A stretch of DNA of 64,000 nucleotides, taken from the NCBI GenBank assembly GCA_015056175.1, contig SVGT01000001.1:141806-205805 (forward strand), given 5' to 3'. The translations under genes were made by a program, and so were the position numbers. Shown piece after piece: positions 8,091-16,893 of the stretch. Origin of the DNA: Clostridiales bacterium (GTDB lineage: Bacteria > Bacillota > Clostridia > Christensenellales > Aristaeellaceae). Every line of letters begins with the position of its first letter. Positions within the stretch are counted from its first letter, which is position 1. Under the pieces are notes generated by a model. That model did not search any database. It saw only the letters and a program-made list of their open reading frames with translations, and was not told where the DNA came from.

Positions 8091-8270
8091 TTTCAACGTA
8101 GGGCGATTTCTTGCTCCCGCCGGGTACAGAGTAGCTTTTCGGCACGCCAACCTTCGATTACTCAAGCCATTCACCCAACCCAATCCTCTGTCCAGCGGCA
8201 TGATGCAACCCCATCCATCGATACGGCGATCCGCCCGGCCAGAGCGCGCTTTGCGCGTCTGGGCCTCCTT

Positions 8271-8428
8271 CATCAACCAAGGCAGGGAGCAAATTCATTT
8301 GCTCCTGCTCTTGGTGATGAAGTTCCCGTTTTTCTCCGTTTTCGGAGAAAAACTGCGGATCGCTCAAACAGTTCCCAACAAAACCGTTCATTTTTCCCAA
8401 ATAAGAACGGCGGGGGTAAACCCCCGCC
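8271..8428. repeat. Cluster of three long hairpins between the repeat copies
   Basis: An imperfect long stem (8271-8287 region with 8302-8319), a perfect 11-bp stem GTTTTTCTCCG with its complement around a TTTT loop (8328-8338 and 8343-8353), and a perfect 8-bp GGCGGGGG/CCCCCGCC hairpin (8409-8416 and 8421-8428). No gene with a ribosome site was found in 8,090-8,430. Confidence 0.65.
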
Positions 8429-8645
8429 TTACAGCAGTTGTTGCATTGGGAAGCAGTCCGGAAGTTAACACCTGTCCGACCAACGCTGCGGGTGCAGGGG
8501 GACGGAGCCGAAGCGCGCCCAGTGGGCGATAAAGCGAGGCGGAGGAGTCAACCGAAACGAGCGATCGACCGGTAGGGAGAGCGCGACGATTGAGGTTGCA
8601 AAGATCAGTACCCTGCCTCAGGGTTTGGGGCTGAGTAAGCCCCAA
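8429..8645. repeat. Structured intergenic repeat, copy B (inverted)
   Basis: Inverted counterpart of 7825-8037. In the orientation of copy A it begins with an 8-bp hairpin TTGGGGCT/AGCCCCAA (8638-8645 with 8625-8632) and a 6-bp ACCCTG/CAGGGT hairpin (8610-8624), and ends near 8429. Its CGCCC/GGGCG hairpin (8516-8528) corresponds to CCGCC/GGCGG in copy A. Confidence 0.75.
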
Positions 8646-8708
8646 GAAGAACCTGAATAAGGTTCCAAGAAAGCAGCAACAAAAAGTGTAGCATGCGTCC
8701 TGAAAGTA

Positions 8709-8717
8709 TGCTATAAT
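8709..8717 (+). promoter_or_regulatory. Extended -10 promoter of the MATE gene
   Basis: TG-C-TATAAT with TATAAT at 8712-8717; no good -35, as is typical of extended -10 promoters. It sits 48 bases before the MATE start. Confidence 0.65.
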
Positions 8718-8764
8718 CCAGATAATGCTTTTACCCGATCAACCGAAGCAATGAGGTGCCAAAG

Positions 8765-10135
8765 ATGATCCGCGAAAAGAATTTTTACAAAACCCTGTTC
8801 CGTCTGGCGCTGCCCAGCGCGTTCCAGTCCTTTTTGTCGCTGCTGGTGGTGATGGCGGACAACATCATGATCTCCCGTTTCGATCCGGAAAACGCGCTGG
8901 CCGCCGTTTCCCAGGTCAACTCGGTATCCACCTTCGTCATTTCCATGCTGATGGGCATTGGCGCAGGCGGCATTGTGCTGATCTCCCAGTACTGGGGCAA
9001 GCGCGATAAAACGGCCATCAAGCCCATCTGCGGCATGGTGTGCCTGTTTTCCATGCTGCTTTCGCTGCTGGTCATCACGCTGGTGCTGACCATGCCCCGC
9101 GCCGTGCTCAAACTGGTGCTGGATCCCAAGGAAACGGTACTTACCGATATTGCCGTGCGCTATTTCCGCATCGTGTGTCTGTCCTACCTGCCCACCGCCA
9201 TTACCGGCTCGCTGGTTGCCGTACTCAAGGGCGTGGAAGTGGTCAAGATGACGCTGTACGCCACCGTGCTTTCGCTGATCACCAACATTTCCCTCAACTA
9301 TATCCTGATTTTCGGCAAGCTGGGGCTGCCCGCTCTGGGCGTGGAAGGTGCAGCAACTGCCACCGTCTGCGCCCGTCTGGTTGAAATGGGCGTGGTCATG
9401 TTCTACTGCTTCCGCGTGCAAAAGAACGTGGATCTGCGCATCCGCCACATGTTCCGCACCAAGGCATGGGCTGTGAAGGATTATTTCCGCTTCGGCGCGC
9501 CTGTTGCGCTGGGCGATACCCAGTGGGCGCTGGTGGGCATGCTGAAGGCCGCCATGATCGGGTACCTTGGCAAAACCATGATCAGCGCCATCAACATCAC
9601 CGATACCATGGCCAACCTGGCCACCATGTTCACCTTTGCCATGGCGGACGCCGCCTGCGTGGTCATCGGCAAGTCCGTAGGCGCAGGCGATTACAAGCGT
9701 ACCCGCAAGGAAAGCAACACCATTCAGGTGCTGTTTGCCCTGTTTGGGTTTGTGATGTGCACGGTGGTGTTCGTGCTGCGCAAGCCCTTCATCAGCCTGT
9801 ACGGCGCGGCGGAGGATATTGCCTCCCTGGCCTCCACACTGGTGGCCATCGCCGCGGTGACGCTGCTGGGCACCACCTACCACGCCGCCTGCTTCCGCGG
9901 CATCAACCGCGGCTCGGGCGACGGCAATTTTGTGGTGCTGGTGGACCTGATCTGCGGCTGGCTGATCGTCCTGCCGCTGACCTACCTGTGCGCCTTTGTG
10001 TTTGATGCGCCGCTGCCCGTCATTTTCCTGTGCACCCGCATCGACCAGTGCTTCAAGTGGCTCATCGCCTTCCTGCGCCTCAAGGGCAGTCGATGGATCC
10101 GCAACGTGACCCGCGATCAGGTGGAACATGCATGA
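8765..10135 (+). CDS. MATE family multidrug/metabolite efflux transporter
   Basis: 456 residues with about 12 hydrophobic segments and the internal two-fold layout of MatE proteins. N-terminal LALPSAFQSFLSLLVVMADN matches the conserved first helix in which a substrate-binding cavity forms. These inner-membrane antiporters use sodium or proton gradients; the substrate is not readable. ATG 8765 is preferred over GTG 8756 because the GAGGTG ribosome site overlaps the latter. It overlaps the next gene by 4 bases (ATGA), so the two are translationally coupled. Confidence 0.93.
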   Translation: MIREKNFYKTLFRLALPSAFQSFLSLLVVMADNIMISRFDPENALAAVSQVNSVSTFVISMLMGIGAGGIVLISQYWGKRDKTAIKPICGMVCLFSMLLSLLVITLVLTMPRAVLKLVLDPKETVLTDIAVRYFRIVCLSYLPTAITGSLVAVLKGVEVVKMTLYATVLSLITNISLNYILIFGKLGLPALGVEGAATATVCARLVEMGVVMFYCFRVQKNVDLRIRHMFRTKAWAVKDYFRFGAPVALGDTQWALVGMLKAAMIGYLGKTMISAINITDTMANLATMFTFAMADAACVVIGKSVGAGDYKRTRKESNTIQVLFALFGFVMCTVVFVLRKPFISLYGAAEDIASLASTLVAIAAVTLLGTTYHAACFRGINRGSGDGNFVVLVDLICGWLIVLPLTYLCAFVFDAPLPVIFLCTRIDQCFKWLIAFLRLKGSRWIRNVTRDQVEHA

Positions 10136-10980
10136 TCTACCATATTGACGGTATTGCCTACGAAGTCCGGGAGGAAACGGATCTTGCCTGGCTGAAACCC
10201 TACGGCCAGGTGTTCCACGTCTTTGACAAGCAGGATTCGGGCAATTTATGCTTTGGCGTAAACGGCCCCTACGGCAAGCTGTTTATCAAGTACGCCGGCG
10301 CAAGGCCCGTCAACTTCTCCGGCCGCACGGAAAGCGCCGTGCTGCGCCTCAGACGCGCCGCCGGCATGTACGAGCAGTTTCCCCACCATTCGCTTACGCC
10401 CATCCGTGCCCACGGCGCGGTGGACTGCGGCCGGGGCTATGCCGCCATCTTCACCTGGATAGACGGCATGTGCCTGCGCGCGCTGCCGCCGGATGCGCAT
10501 GTGCTGCACCGGCTCAACCACCTGCCCCTGCAGAACAAGCTGTCCATGCTGGACGACGTGTTTGATCTGCACCTGTCCTTTGCGGAAAGAGGCTATGTAT
10601 CCGTGGATTTTGACGACGCCAATCTGCTGGTGGACTTTGCACAGGCCCGCTGCTATGTGTGCGATATCGACCGCTACCAGTCCCGGCCGCTGAAAAACAC
10701 CCGGGGCCGCATGCCGGGCAGGAGCGCCTTCCGCGCACCCGAATGCTTTACCGTGAACGCCGATATCGACGAACGCACCATGGTGTATGAAATGGGCGTG
10801 CTGGCCCACGAATTTTTGGGCGATCCGACGCTTGAAGACATGTCCCTGTGGCAGGGGCCCGATCTGTTGCGCCGGGTCGCCGCTGCCGCCGTCAACCCCC
10901 GCAGGGAAGACCGCTACCCCTCCATGCGCACCTTTCTCCATGCCTGGCGCACCGCCGTGCGCAGCAGCTGGATTTACTGA
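10132..10980 (+). CDS. Protein-kinase-like protein (divergent Ser/Thr kinase fold)
   Basis: 282 residues. A glycine-containing segment GVNGPYGKLF and the following FIKYAG resemble the nucleotide loop and the beta-3 lysine of protein kinases. VDFDDANLLV (about 158-168) and CDID (about 179) correspond to the catalytic loop (D-x4-N) and the metal-binding DFG. It is shorter than membrane PASTA kinases and has no membrane segment. The start overlaps the MATE stop (ATGA), suggesting co-expression. Its substrate is unknown; an aminoglycoside-phosphotransferase-like small-molecule kinase is an alternative. Confidence 0.7.
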   Translation: MIYHIDGIAYEVREETDLAWLKPYGQVFHVFDKQDSGNLCFGVNGPYGKLFIKYAGARPVNFSGRTESAVLRLRRAAGMYEQFPHHSLTPIRAHGAVDCGRGYAAIFTWIDGMCLRALPPDAHVLHRLNHLPLQNKLSMLDDVFDLHLSFAERGYVSVDFDDANLLVDFAQARCYVCDIDRYQSRPLKNTRGRMPGRSAFRAPECFTVNADIDERTMVYEMGVLAHEFLGDPTLEDMSLWQGPDLLRRVAAAAVNPRREDRYPSMRTFLHAWRTAVRSSWIY

Positions 10981-10997
10981 CAGAAAAGAGGTTTCCA

Positions 10998-12020
10998 ATG
11001 CACACCCAGCTTTTGCCCGCCCTGCCGGAACACATCGCTCTGGGCGGAAAGCTGCTCCAAAGCGGGCAGCTGGTGGGCTTCCCCACCGAAACGGTGTACG
11101 GCCTGGGCGCCAATGCCCTGGACGCAGAGGCCGTCCGGCAGATCTTCATCGCCAAAGGCCGTCCGCAGGATAACCCGCTGATCGTCCATGTGGCCTGCCC
11201 GGATGACGCGGAAAGCCTGTGCCATGTTTCGTCCACAGCCAGAAAGCTGATGGACGCCTTCTGGCCCGGCCCGCTGACGCTGGTCATGCCCAAGAAAGCC
11301 ACAGTGCCCGAAGTAACCAGCGCAGGCCTAAGCTCCGTAGGCGTGCGCTGCCCCGCGCATCCTGTGGCGCTGGCGCTCATCCGCGCAGCAGGCGTACCCG
11401 TAGCCGCTCCCAGCGCCAATACCTCCGGCCGTCCCAGCCCTACCTGCGCAAGGCATGTATACGAGGATATGCAAAACCGCATCCCGCTGATCCTGGACGG
11501 CGGCGATTGCCAGGTGGGCGTGGAAAGCACCGTGCTTTCCGTGACGGGGGATACGCCTGTGATCCTGCGTCCCGGCAAGGTGACACAGCTTGAGATTGCG
11601 CAGGTGACTGGCAAATGTCTGATCGCCGACAGCGTGATGCGCCCCCTCCGGGAGGGCGAAAGCGCCCCCTCTCCCGGCATGAAGCACCGCCATTATGCGC
11701 CCAGGGGCAATATGACCATCGTGCAGGGCACGGACGAAAAAAAGGTGGTCGCTACGCTTAAGCGCATGTACCTGAGCAGCGAAAACGCCTGCATCCTGTG
11801 CCATGAAAACCTGCTTGCCGCCTTCCCCGGCATGCGCGTTTTTTCCCTGGGCAATTCGCCCGAGGATACCGCCCGCGTGCTCTTTTCCCTTTTGCGGGAT
11901 ATGGACGCGCTCAAAATTTCCCGCATCCTGTGCCAGGGCTGGGATACCGGCGGCGTAGGCCTTGCCGTGATGAACCGCATGGCGCGGGCTGCATCCTTTG
12001 ATATCATCGAAGCCGAATAA
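10998..12020 (+). CDS. ywlC: L-threonylcarbamoyladenylate synthase (Sua5 type)
   Basis: 340 residues, so a two-domain Sua5 rather than the short YrdC form. The YrdC domain (about 10-195) carries FPTETVYGLGANA, the KGRPQDNPL loop and PSANTSGRPSPT. The linker motif SPGMKHRHYAP (about 220-230) leads into the C-terminal Sua5 domain. The enzyme makes threonylcarbamoyl-AMP for t6A37 of ANN-decoding tRNAs. ATG 10998 follows GAGG; longer frames upstream overlap the kinase gene and have no ribosome site. Confidence 0.95.
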   Translation: MHTQLLPALPEHIALGGKLLQSGQLVGFPTETVYGLGANALDAEAVRQIFIAKGRPQDNPLIVHVACPDDAESLCHVSSTARKLMDAFWPGPLTLVMPKKATVPEVTSAGLSSVGVRCPAHPVALALIRAAGVPVAAPSANTSGRPSPTCARHVYEDMQNRIPLILDGGDCQVGVESTVLSVTGDTPVILRPGKVTQLEIAQVTGKCLIADSVMRPLREGESAPSPGMKHRHYAPRGNMTIVQGTDEKKVVATLKRMYLSSENACILCHENLLAAFPGMRVFSLGNSPEDTARVLFSLLRDMDALKISRILCQGWDTGGVGLAVMNRMARAASFDIIEAE

Positions 12021-12023
12021 CAA

Positions 12024-12055
12024 AAAAACACGCCCCGAAAGGGAGCGTGTTTTTG
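12024..12055. terminator. Bidirectional terminator between convergent genes
   Basis: Stem ACACGC-CCC/GGG-A-GCGTGT with A-run before and T-run after, between the Sua5 stop (12020) and the stop of the YczE-like gene (12061). Confidence 0.9.
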
Positions 12056-12060
12056 ATTGC

Positions 12061-12714
12061 TTACTTTTTCCCTCCGTGCAGGATGGGCAGCGCCACCGTG
12101 CGGTTGAAAAAGTCGATCAGGGGGCCCATGAAGAAGGCGGTCAGCACGGTGCCCGCGCCCACAAAGGCGGTGATATCGGCAGGATCGCCGCCGCTGAGCA
12201 GGAAGCAGCCAATACCGATCAGGATGCACACCAGATCCGTCATAATGCGGATGTACTTGAACTTGCCCTTTTTCCAGGTGTTGGCCAGGATCAGGGCGAT
12301 GGCGTCGTAGGTGGAAACGCCCATGTCCGCCGTAATGTAGAGCGCGGAGCCCAGGCACAAAAATACAAACCCCAGCACAAAGCTGATGCTGCGCGTCATA
12401 ATCCCCGCATCCGGGAAGAGCATGAGGAACGTGGCATAGGAAAACTCCACCACATAGCCCAGCAAAAACAGGTTGATGAAGGTGGCAATGCCGATATAGT
12501 GGCGGTCAAACACCAGCGCAAACAAAAGCAGCACGGCGTTGACGATCACATACAGCGTGCCAAAGGAGATGGGGATCCATGCATCCATACCACTCATCAG
12601 CGATTGAAAGGGATCCACCCCAAAGGCCGCCAGCTTGAATGCGCCCACGCTCACCGCGCCGATGAGCACGCCCAGCACAGATAAGAGGATCCTCCGCAGG
12701 TTAAGCTTGTTCAT
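12061..12714 (-). CDS. YczE/YyaS/YitT-type integral membrane protein
   Basis: 217 residues with about five to six transmembrane helices; GAFKLAAFGVDPFQSL and GMGxSTYDA-like ITADMGVSTYDA are the two family signatures (YczE-like, DUF6198). Function of this family is unknown; B. subtilis YczE affects bacillomycin production. ATG 12714 is chosen for its AAGGAGG site; an upstream in-frame ATG lies within the previous gene. It overlaps the EamA gene by 14 bases, so the genes from 15,640 down to here form one minus-strand operon. Confidence 0.8.
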   Translation of the reverse strand: MNKLNLRRILLSVLGVLIGAVSVGAFKLAAFGVDPFQSLMSGMDAWIPISFGTLYVIVNAVLLLFALVFDRHYIGIATFINLFLLGYVVEFSYATFLMLFPDAGIMTRSISFVLGFVFLCLGSALYITADMGVSTYDAIALILANTWKKGKFKYIRIMTDLVCILIGIGCFLLSGGDPADITAFVGAGTVLTAFFMGPLIDFFNRTVALPILHGGKK

Positions 12715-13597
12715 TTCCTTTTCCTCCTTCTTTTTCCGGCCACTCGCCATAGAGCGCAGCGCCCAGGATCAGCACCGTGCCCATCACACCCTCAAGCCCC
12801 ATCGGCTCGCGGAGCAACAGCGCGGACAAACATACCGCCACCACAGGATCGATATAGCTGAAGATGGCGGCCGTATGCGCCGAAACCTTCCGCAGCGATC
12901 CAAAGTACAATACATACGCAAGCCCGGTGTGCACAATGCCCATACCGACGAGCAGCGCAAGCGAGGATCTGGTAAACGCAAGCGCCCCCACATCTTCCGT
13001 CAAAAGCACATAGGGCAGCAGCACCACCGTTGCGGACGTGATCTGCACGGCGGTTTTTTCCACAGCCTCCATGCCGGTGATGCGCTTGTTGAGCAGGATC
13101 ACCGCAGCATACAGCGCCGCAGCGCCAAGCCCCAGCAGCACACCCTTCATATCGCCTGCGCCAAAGCCCGTCTTCATCACGCCCGAAACCAGCACCATGC
13201 CGCAAAGCGCCAGCAGGATGCACACGCCCTTTTTCAGCGTCCATTTTTCCCGGAGCACAAGGGGCGACAGCATGATCACAAACACCGGCGCCATGTAATA
13301 GCACAGCGTGGCCGTGGCCACCGTGGTGTAATTGTACGCCTCAAACAGGAATATCCAGTTAAAGCCGATCATGGCGCCGGACAGAAACAGCACGGGCGCG
13401 TTCCGTTTAAGTCCCTTGGGCTTCCTCCCCTGCACAAGCAGCAGCACCAGCAAAAAGACCGATCCCACCGCGCCCCGTCCCAGCGCCACCACCGAGGAGG
13501 GCAAATCCATATACCGCCTGAAAATGCCCACCGTGCCGAAGATCACCATGGAGGCGATCAGCGCGGCGGCAGACGGATCAAACCTTTTCTTCTGCAT
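12701..13597 (-). CDS. DMT superfamily (EamA) permease
   Basis: 298 residues, ten predicted helices in two EamA repeats (about 8-135 and 150-285). GRGAVGSVFLL and the second-repeat SYIDPVVAVCLSALLLREP are family landmarks. Members export amino acids, purines or other metabolites; substrate unknown. ATG 13597 follows AGAGG and lies within the end of the upstream glycosylase gene (20-base overlap), which supports co-translation. Confidence 0.88.
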   Translation of the reverse strand: MQKKRFDPSAAALIASMVIFGTVGIFRRYMDLPSSVVALGRGAVGSVFLLVLLLVQGRKPKGLKRNAPVLFLSGAMIGFNWIFLFEAYNYTTVATATLCYYMAPVFVIMLSPLVLREKWTLKKGVCILLALCGMVLVSGVMKTGFGAGDMKGVLLGLGAAALYAAVILLNKRITGMEAVEKTAVQITSATVVLLPYVLLTEDVGALAFTRSSLALLVGMGIVHTGLAYVLYFGSLRKVSAHTAAIFSYIDPVVAVCLSALLLREPMGLEGVMGTVLILGAALYGEWPEKEGGKGNEQA

Positions 13598-14777
13598 AGC
13601 ATACCTCTTTGCAGCCGTTGAAGCGGGCAAGGCGCTGCATGCACTGACGGATTTTCTTTTCCAGCGCCCCGGTTTTTTTCACGCCGTTTTCAAGCCACAC
13701 GTTTTTGACCTGCAACACGCCATTCTTCATATCAGCCGCAGCTTCCACCCGGCCTGCAAACCTGTCGCCGTAAAGCAGCGGCAGCACATAATAGCCGTAC
13801 TTGCGCTTGCTTTGCGGCGTGTAGATCTCCCAGGAATACTCAAAATCAAACAGCGCCTTGATCAGCTTTCTGTCCCACAGCAGCGGATCCAGCGGCGCGA
13901 TGGTTTCGCACCTTGCGGACGAAACTTTCTGCGCCGCATCAAACAAAGCGGCGTCCTCCGCACGGATGTACATATCGCCCCGGACGCCCTCCACCTGCAC
14001 AGGCAGGATACGCCCTTCCCGGAGCAGCGCAGCAAAGGCCTGCTCTCTTTTTTCCGCGTCCAGACCCCAGATATTGAGGAACGCGTCGGAAGGCCGGTTC
14101 CACAGGATGCCCACCGCGCCGATACGGCGAAGCACGCGGAAGGCCATATGGTCATTTTCATCGGGATAGGGGTCGGGCGCGGAAAGCAGCTGCGCCGGCA
14201 GATATTTGTCCGCCAGATCATAAAACTTGCGCGCGCCGTTTTTGTGATGGATCACGCACTCGCCCGTGCAGTACATCTGCTCCAGCACGCTGCGGGCCGC
14301 ATTGCTCTCCCCGTGCCAGTTGCCGCTCCAGTGGATCATGGAATGCCAGTGGATGCGCCCGGCAATTGGCAATTCGTCCGATGAAACGGGGCCGTGCTTT
14401 TGCATATAGTCTCTGGCCAGATCCAGCAGCGGCTTGAGGCCTTCAAACTGCTCTTGGGCGTCCCGCGCCGCCTTCCTGTAGCGCTCAAAATAAGGCCAGT
14501 CCTCCACGGGCATGATGGCCTGATTTTTGTCCGGATAATCCAGAAGCAGCCTGTCCTTGTAAAGCAATTCATGGAGCCACTGCTTCTTCATGCCCTTCAC
14601 CCGGGAAAAGAGCGTCAATTCCGCATTCTTTCCGCACACGTCCACCGGGTCAAACTGAATGCAGCCGCAATTGCGCACAAATTGCAGCGCGCCCTCCTTG
14701 CCGACAAACACATAATCGCCAAGCAGGCCGTGCTTATAAAGGAGGAAGCGCCTTGCCTCCTCCTTTGTCCATTTCAT
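13578..14777 (-). CDS. AlkX/YcaQ-like winged-helix DNA glycosylase
   Basis: 399 residues, HTH_42 family (PF06224), whose members unhook DNA interstrand crosslinks or excise bulky alkylated bases (E. coli YcaQ/AlkX, Streptomyces AlkZ). The Q-x-D catalytic signature typical of the YcaQ branch is visible as CIQFDPVDV with Q41 and D43. Further family segments include the IHWHSMIHWSGNW loop and PLDPLLWDRKLIKALFDFEY in the C-terminal half. The start ATG shares one base with the stop of the upstream SDR gene (TGATG). Co-transcription with an SDR and two permeases gives no functional link that I can see. Confidence 0.85.
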   Translation of the reverse strand: MKWTKEEARRFLLYKHGLLGDYVFVGKEGALQFVRNCGCIQFDPVDVCGKNAELTLFSRVKGMKKQWLHELLYKDRLLLDYPDKNQAIMPVEDWPYFERYRKAARDAQEQFEGLKPLLDLARDYMQKHGPVSSDELPIAGRIHWHSMIHWSGNWHGESNAARSVLEQMYCTGECVIHHKNGARKFYDLADKYLPAQLLSAPDPYPDENDHMAFRVLRRIGAVGILWNRPSDAFLNIWGLDAEKREQAFAALLREGRILPVQVEGVRGDMYIRAEDAALFDAAQKVSSARCETIAPLDPLLWDRKLIKALFDFEYSWEIYTPQSKRKYGYYVLPLLYGDRFAGRVEAAADMKNGVLQVKNVWLENGVKKTGALEKKIRQCMQRLARFNGCKEVCYAEEKV

Positions 14778-15640
14778 CACAGCGGATACTCCTTCAAAAG
14801 CCGTTTCACACCCGCGACCGTTTCGGAAAACACACAGCCCGCTTCTGCCGCCTTGCGGGTATCCATCAGCAGATTGCGGGGGCTGTCGGAGGTAAAGGTG
14901 CTGAGCAGTTCGCCGATCCTGTCCCCAGCGCCCAGCGCCTCAAAGGTTTTGCAGAAGGTTTCATAGGTGCTGCCCGGCGTTTCGCTGCCGTAATTGTACA
15001 CGCCGCCGGGCGCCCGGAGCATGACGGGAATATTTTCCACCACTTCGCGCACATAGGTCATGCCGCGGCGGTCGTTATCACACAGGCGCAGCTTTTCATT
15101 TCGCATCAGCGCCTGGATGCAGTTGAGCACCAGCCCCTTGCTCACCAGATGACGCACAGGCATATCAAACATCCACGTCAGGCGCAGCGCGCAGGCGTCG
15201 GGCAAGATCTCCAGCATCCTGTTTTCCGCCTCCAGCTTCTGCCGGGCGTATTCGTTGGTGGGTGCAAGGGGCATACTTTCCGGGATGGGCTCCATATCCT
15301 TTACGCCGGTATACACCTGATCCGTGCTCATAAACAGCATTTTGGCGCCAACGCGCCTGGCCGCCCGGGCGATATGCACCGTGCCGTCCACATTCACCTT
15401 GCGGCTGAAGACCGGATCATTCTCGCAATCGCCGATATCGCTGATCGCTGCGGAATGCACCACTGCCTGCGGGATATGCGCATCAAAATAGCGCAGCACG
15501 CTGTTTTCATCCGTGATATCCAATTCGGCATGGGTGGGGCACAAAACTTCCCTTTCGCCCAGCGCGCCGGGCAGGATCATTCTGCCGCCCACAAAACCGC
15601 TGCCGCCTGTGACCAGGATTCTTTCTTTACACGTTTTCAC
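14777..15640 (-). CDS. NAD(P)-dependent SDR, RmlD-like reductase/epimerase
   Basis: 288 residues from a GTG start at 15640, preferred because AGAGGTG lies 8 bases upstream and the Rossmann motif ILVTGGSGFVGG follows at residues 8-19; there is no in-frame ATG nearby. The catalytic set is STDQVYTG (Ser/Thr), then Y-x3-K in NEYARQKLEAE. It resembles dTDP-4-dehydrorhamnose reductase and related nucleotide-sugar enzymes, but no rml genes are adjacent. It is the first gene of a four-gene minus-strand operon with its own promoter. Confidence 0.82.
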   Translation of the reverse strand: MKTCKERILVTGGSGFVGGRMILPGALGEREVLCPTHAELDITDENSVLRYFDAHIPQAVVHSAAISDIGDCENDPVFSRKVNVDGTVHIARAARRVGAKMLFMSTDQVYTGVKDMEPIPESMPLAPTNEYARQKLEAENRMLEILPDACALRLTWMFDMPVRHLVSKGLVLNCIQALMRNEKLRLCDNDRRGMTYVREVVENIPVMLRAPGGVYNYGSETPGSTYETFCKTFEALGAGDRIGELLSTFTSDSPRNLLMDTRKAAEAGCVFSETVAGVKRLLKEYPL

Positions 15641-15662
15641 ACATGTTTCACCTCTTTGTACT

Positions 15663-15691
15663 ATTATAATGATGATTTGCCTGCTTGACAA
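15663..15691 (-). promoter_or_regulatory. Promoter of the SDR operon
   Basis: TTGTCA (15686-15691) and TATAAT (15663-15668) on the minus strand, 17-base spacer, 23 bases before the GTG start. Confidence 0.8.
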
Positions 15692-15741
15692 GGCAGGAAT
15701 GGCGCATGAGGAGGGCGAATGTTTGGAACGGAGGGAATTTT

Positions 15742-16893
15742 ATGAAATTTGTACTTACGCCCGATTCCTTGAAGGGCTCTTTATCCGCATGGGACGTGTG
15801 CCAAAGCATTAAGCGCGCCTGCCAAAGGGTTTTTCCCGGCTGTGAATGCGTGCTGCTCCCCGGCGGCGACGGCGGCGAGGGCACGCTGGATGCGCTGCAC
15901 ATCGCCTGGGGCGAAAGCAGCGCCTTTGTGCCCGTACCGGTGCGCGGCCTGCAGGGCGACAGGATCACTGCGCCCATCCTGCTTTGCGGAGGCAAGGCTG
16001 CCGTGGAAAGCGCGCAGGCCGCAGGGCTCCCGCCCATCACGGAAACCAAACGCATCCTCACTGCCGATTCCTTTGGCGTTGGGCAAATGATCCTGCATGC
16101 GCTGGACATGGGCGCCCGGGAACTGATCATCACCCTGGGCGGCACCGGCTCCAACGACGGCGGTTTGCACATGCTCATTGCCCTTGGCATGACGGCGCTG
16201 GATGCGGACGGCCATCCCGTTCCCCGGGGCATTGAAGGGCTGGAAAAGCTGTGCCGGGTGGATCTTTCCACCCTGGATGCAAGGCTTGCCGACTGCCATA
16301 TCACCGTACTCAGCGACGTCAATAACCCCCTGCTTGGCCCCACGGGCGCAACGCAGGTCTACGCGCCCCAAAAGGGCGGCACGGAGGACTTGCTTCCCCG
16401 CCTTGAAAAGGCCATGGCCCACTATGCGGACGTGATGGAAGCTGCCATACAGCGTAATATCCGTTCTCTTCCCGGCGCAGGCGCGGCAGGCGGCATGGGC
16501 GCAGCGCTGCTGGGCGTCCTGTGTGCCGAGCGGCAAAGCGGCGCCGACGCCGTGCTCACCCAGATGGATTATGAGCGCCATCTGGCAAACGCCGATCTGG
16601 TGTTTACCGCCGAAGGCCGCATGGACATGCAGTCCGTCACCTTTGGCAAATTCCCCGCCCGCGCGGCGGACAGAGCCCGCAAAATGGGCGTACCCGTCAT
16701 CGCGCTGGTAGGCGGCCACACCCGGGACGCCGACGCCTTCCACACCCTGGGCGAAACCGCTCTTTTTTCCATTGCCGACGGCCCCATGCCCCTGGAGGAC
16801 TGTGTGCGCCGCGCCGGCGAACTGGTGGAGCAGGCTGCACGCAACGCGCTCATCTGCTACAGGATGGGCCTGAAAGGACGTACACATGAGTGA
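15742..16893 (+). CDS. Glycerate kinase (GlxK/GarK family)
   Basis: 383 residues, family-typical length. N-terminal [21 protein letters not shown] and [12 protein letters not shown] are the glycerate kinase type 1 (PF02595) signatures; GGTGSNDGG and [15 protein letters not shown] follow. It phosphorylates D-glycerate, usually to 2-phosphoglycerate, feeding glycolysis. ATG 15742 follows CGGAGGGA. The gene overlaps dut by 8 bases, so both are co-translated although metabolically unrelated. Confidence 0.95.
   Translation: MKFVLTPDSLKGSLSAWDVCQSIKRACQRVFPGCECVLLPGGDGGEGTLDALHIAWGESSAFVPVPVRGLQGDRITAPILLCGGKAAVESAQAAGLPPITETKRILTADSFGVGQMILHALDMGARELIITLGGTGSNDGGLHMLIALGMTALDADGHPVPRGIEGLEKLCRVDLSTLDARLADCHITVLSDVNNPLLGPTGATQVYAPQKGGTEDLLPRLEKAMAHYADVMEAAIQRNIRSLPGAGAAGGMGAALLGVLCAERQSGADAVLTQMDYERHLANADLVFTAEGRMDMQSVTFGKFPARAADRARKMGVPVIALVGGHTRDADAFHTLGETALFSIADGPMPLEDCVRRAGELVEQAARNALICYRMGLKGRTHE

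Noticed and set aside
7747..8645. Similar short open frames read forward in copy A and in reverse in copy B of the structured repeat
   Set aside because: Their protein similarity follows from the inverted DNA repeat; they lack ribosome sites, and hairpin pairing rather than coding is what is preserved.
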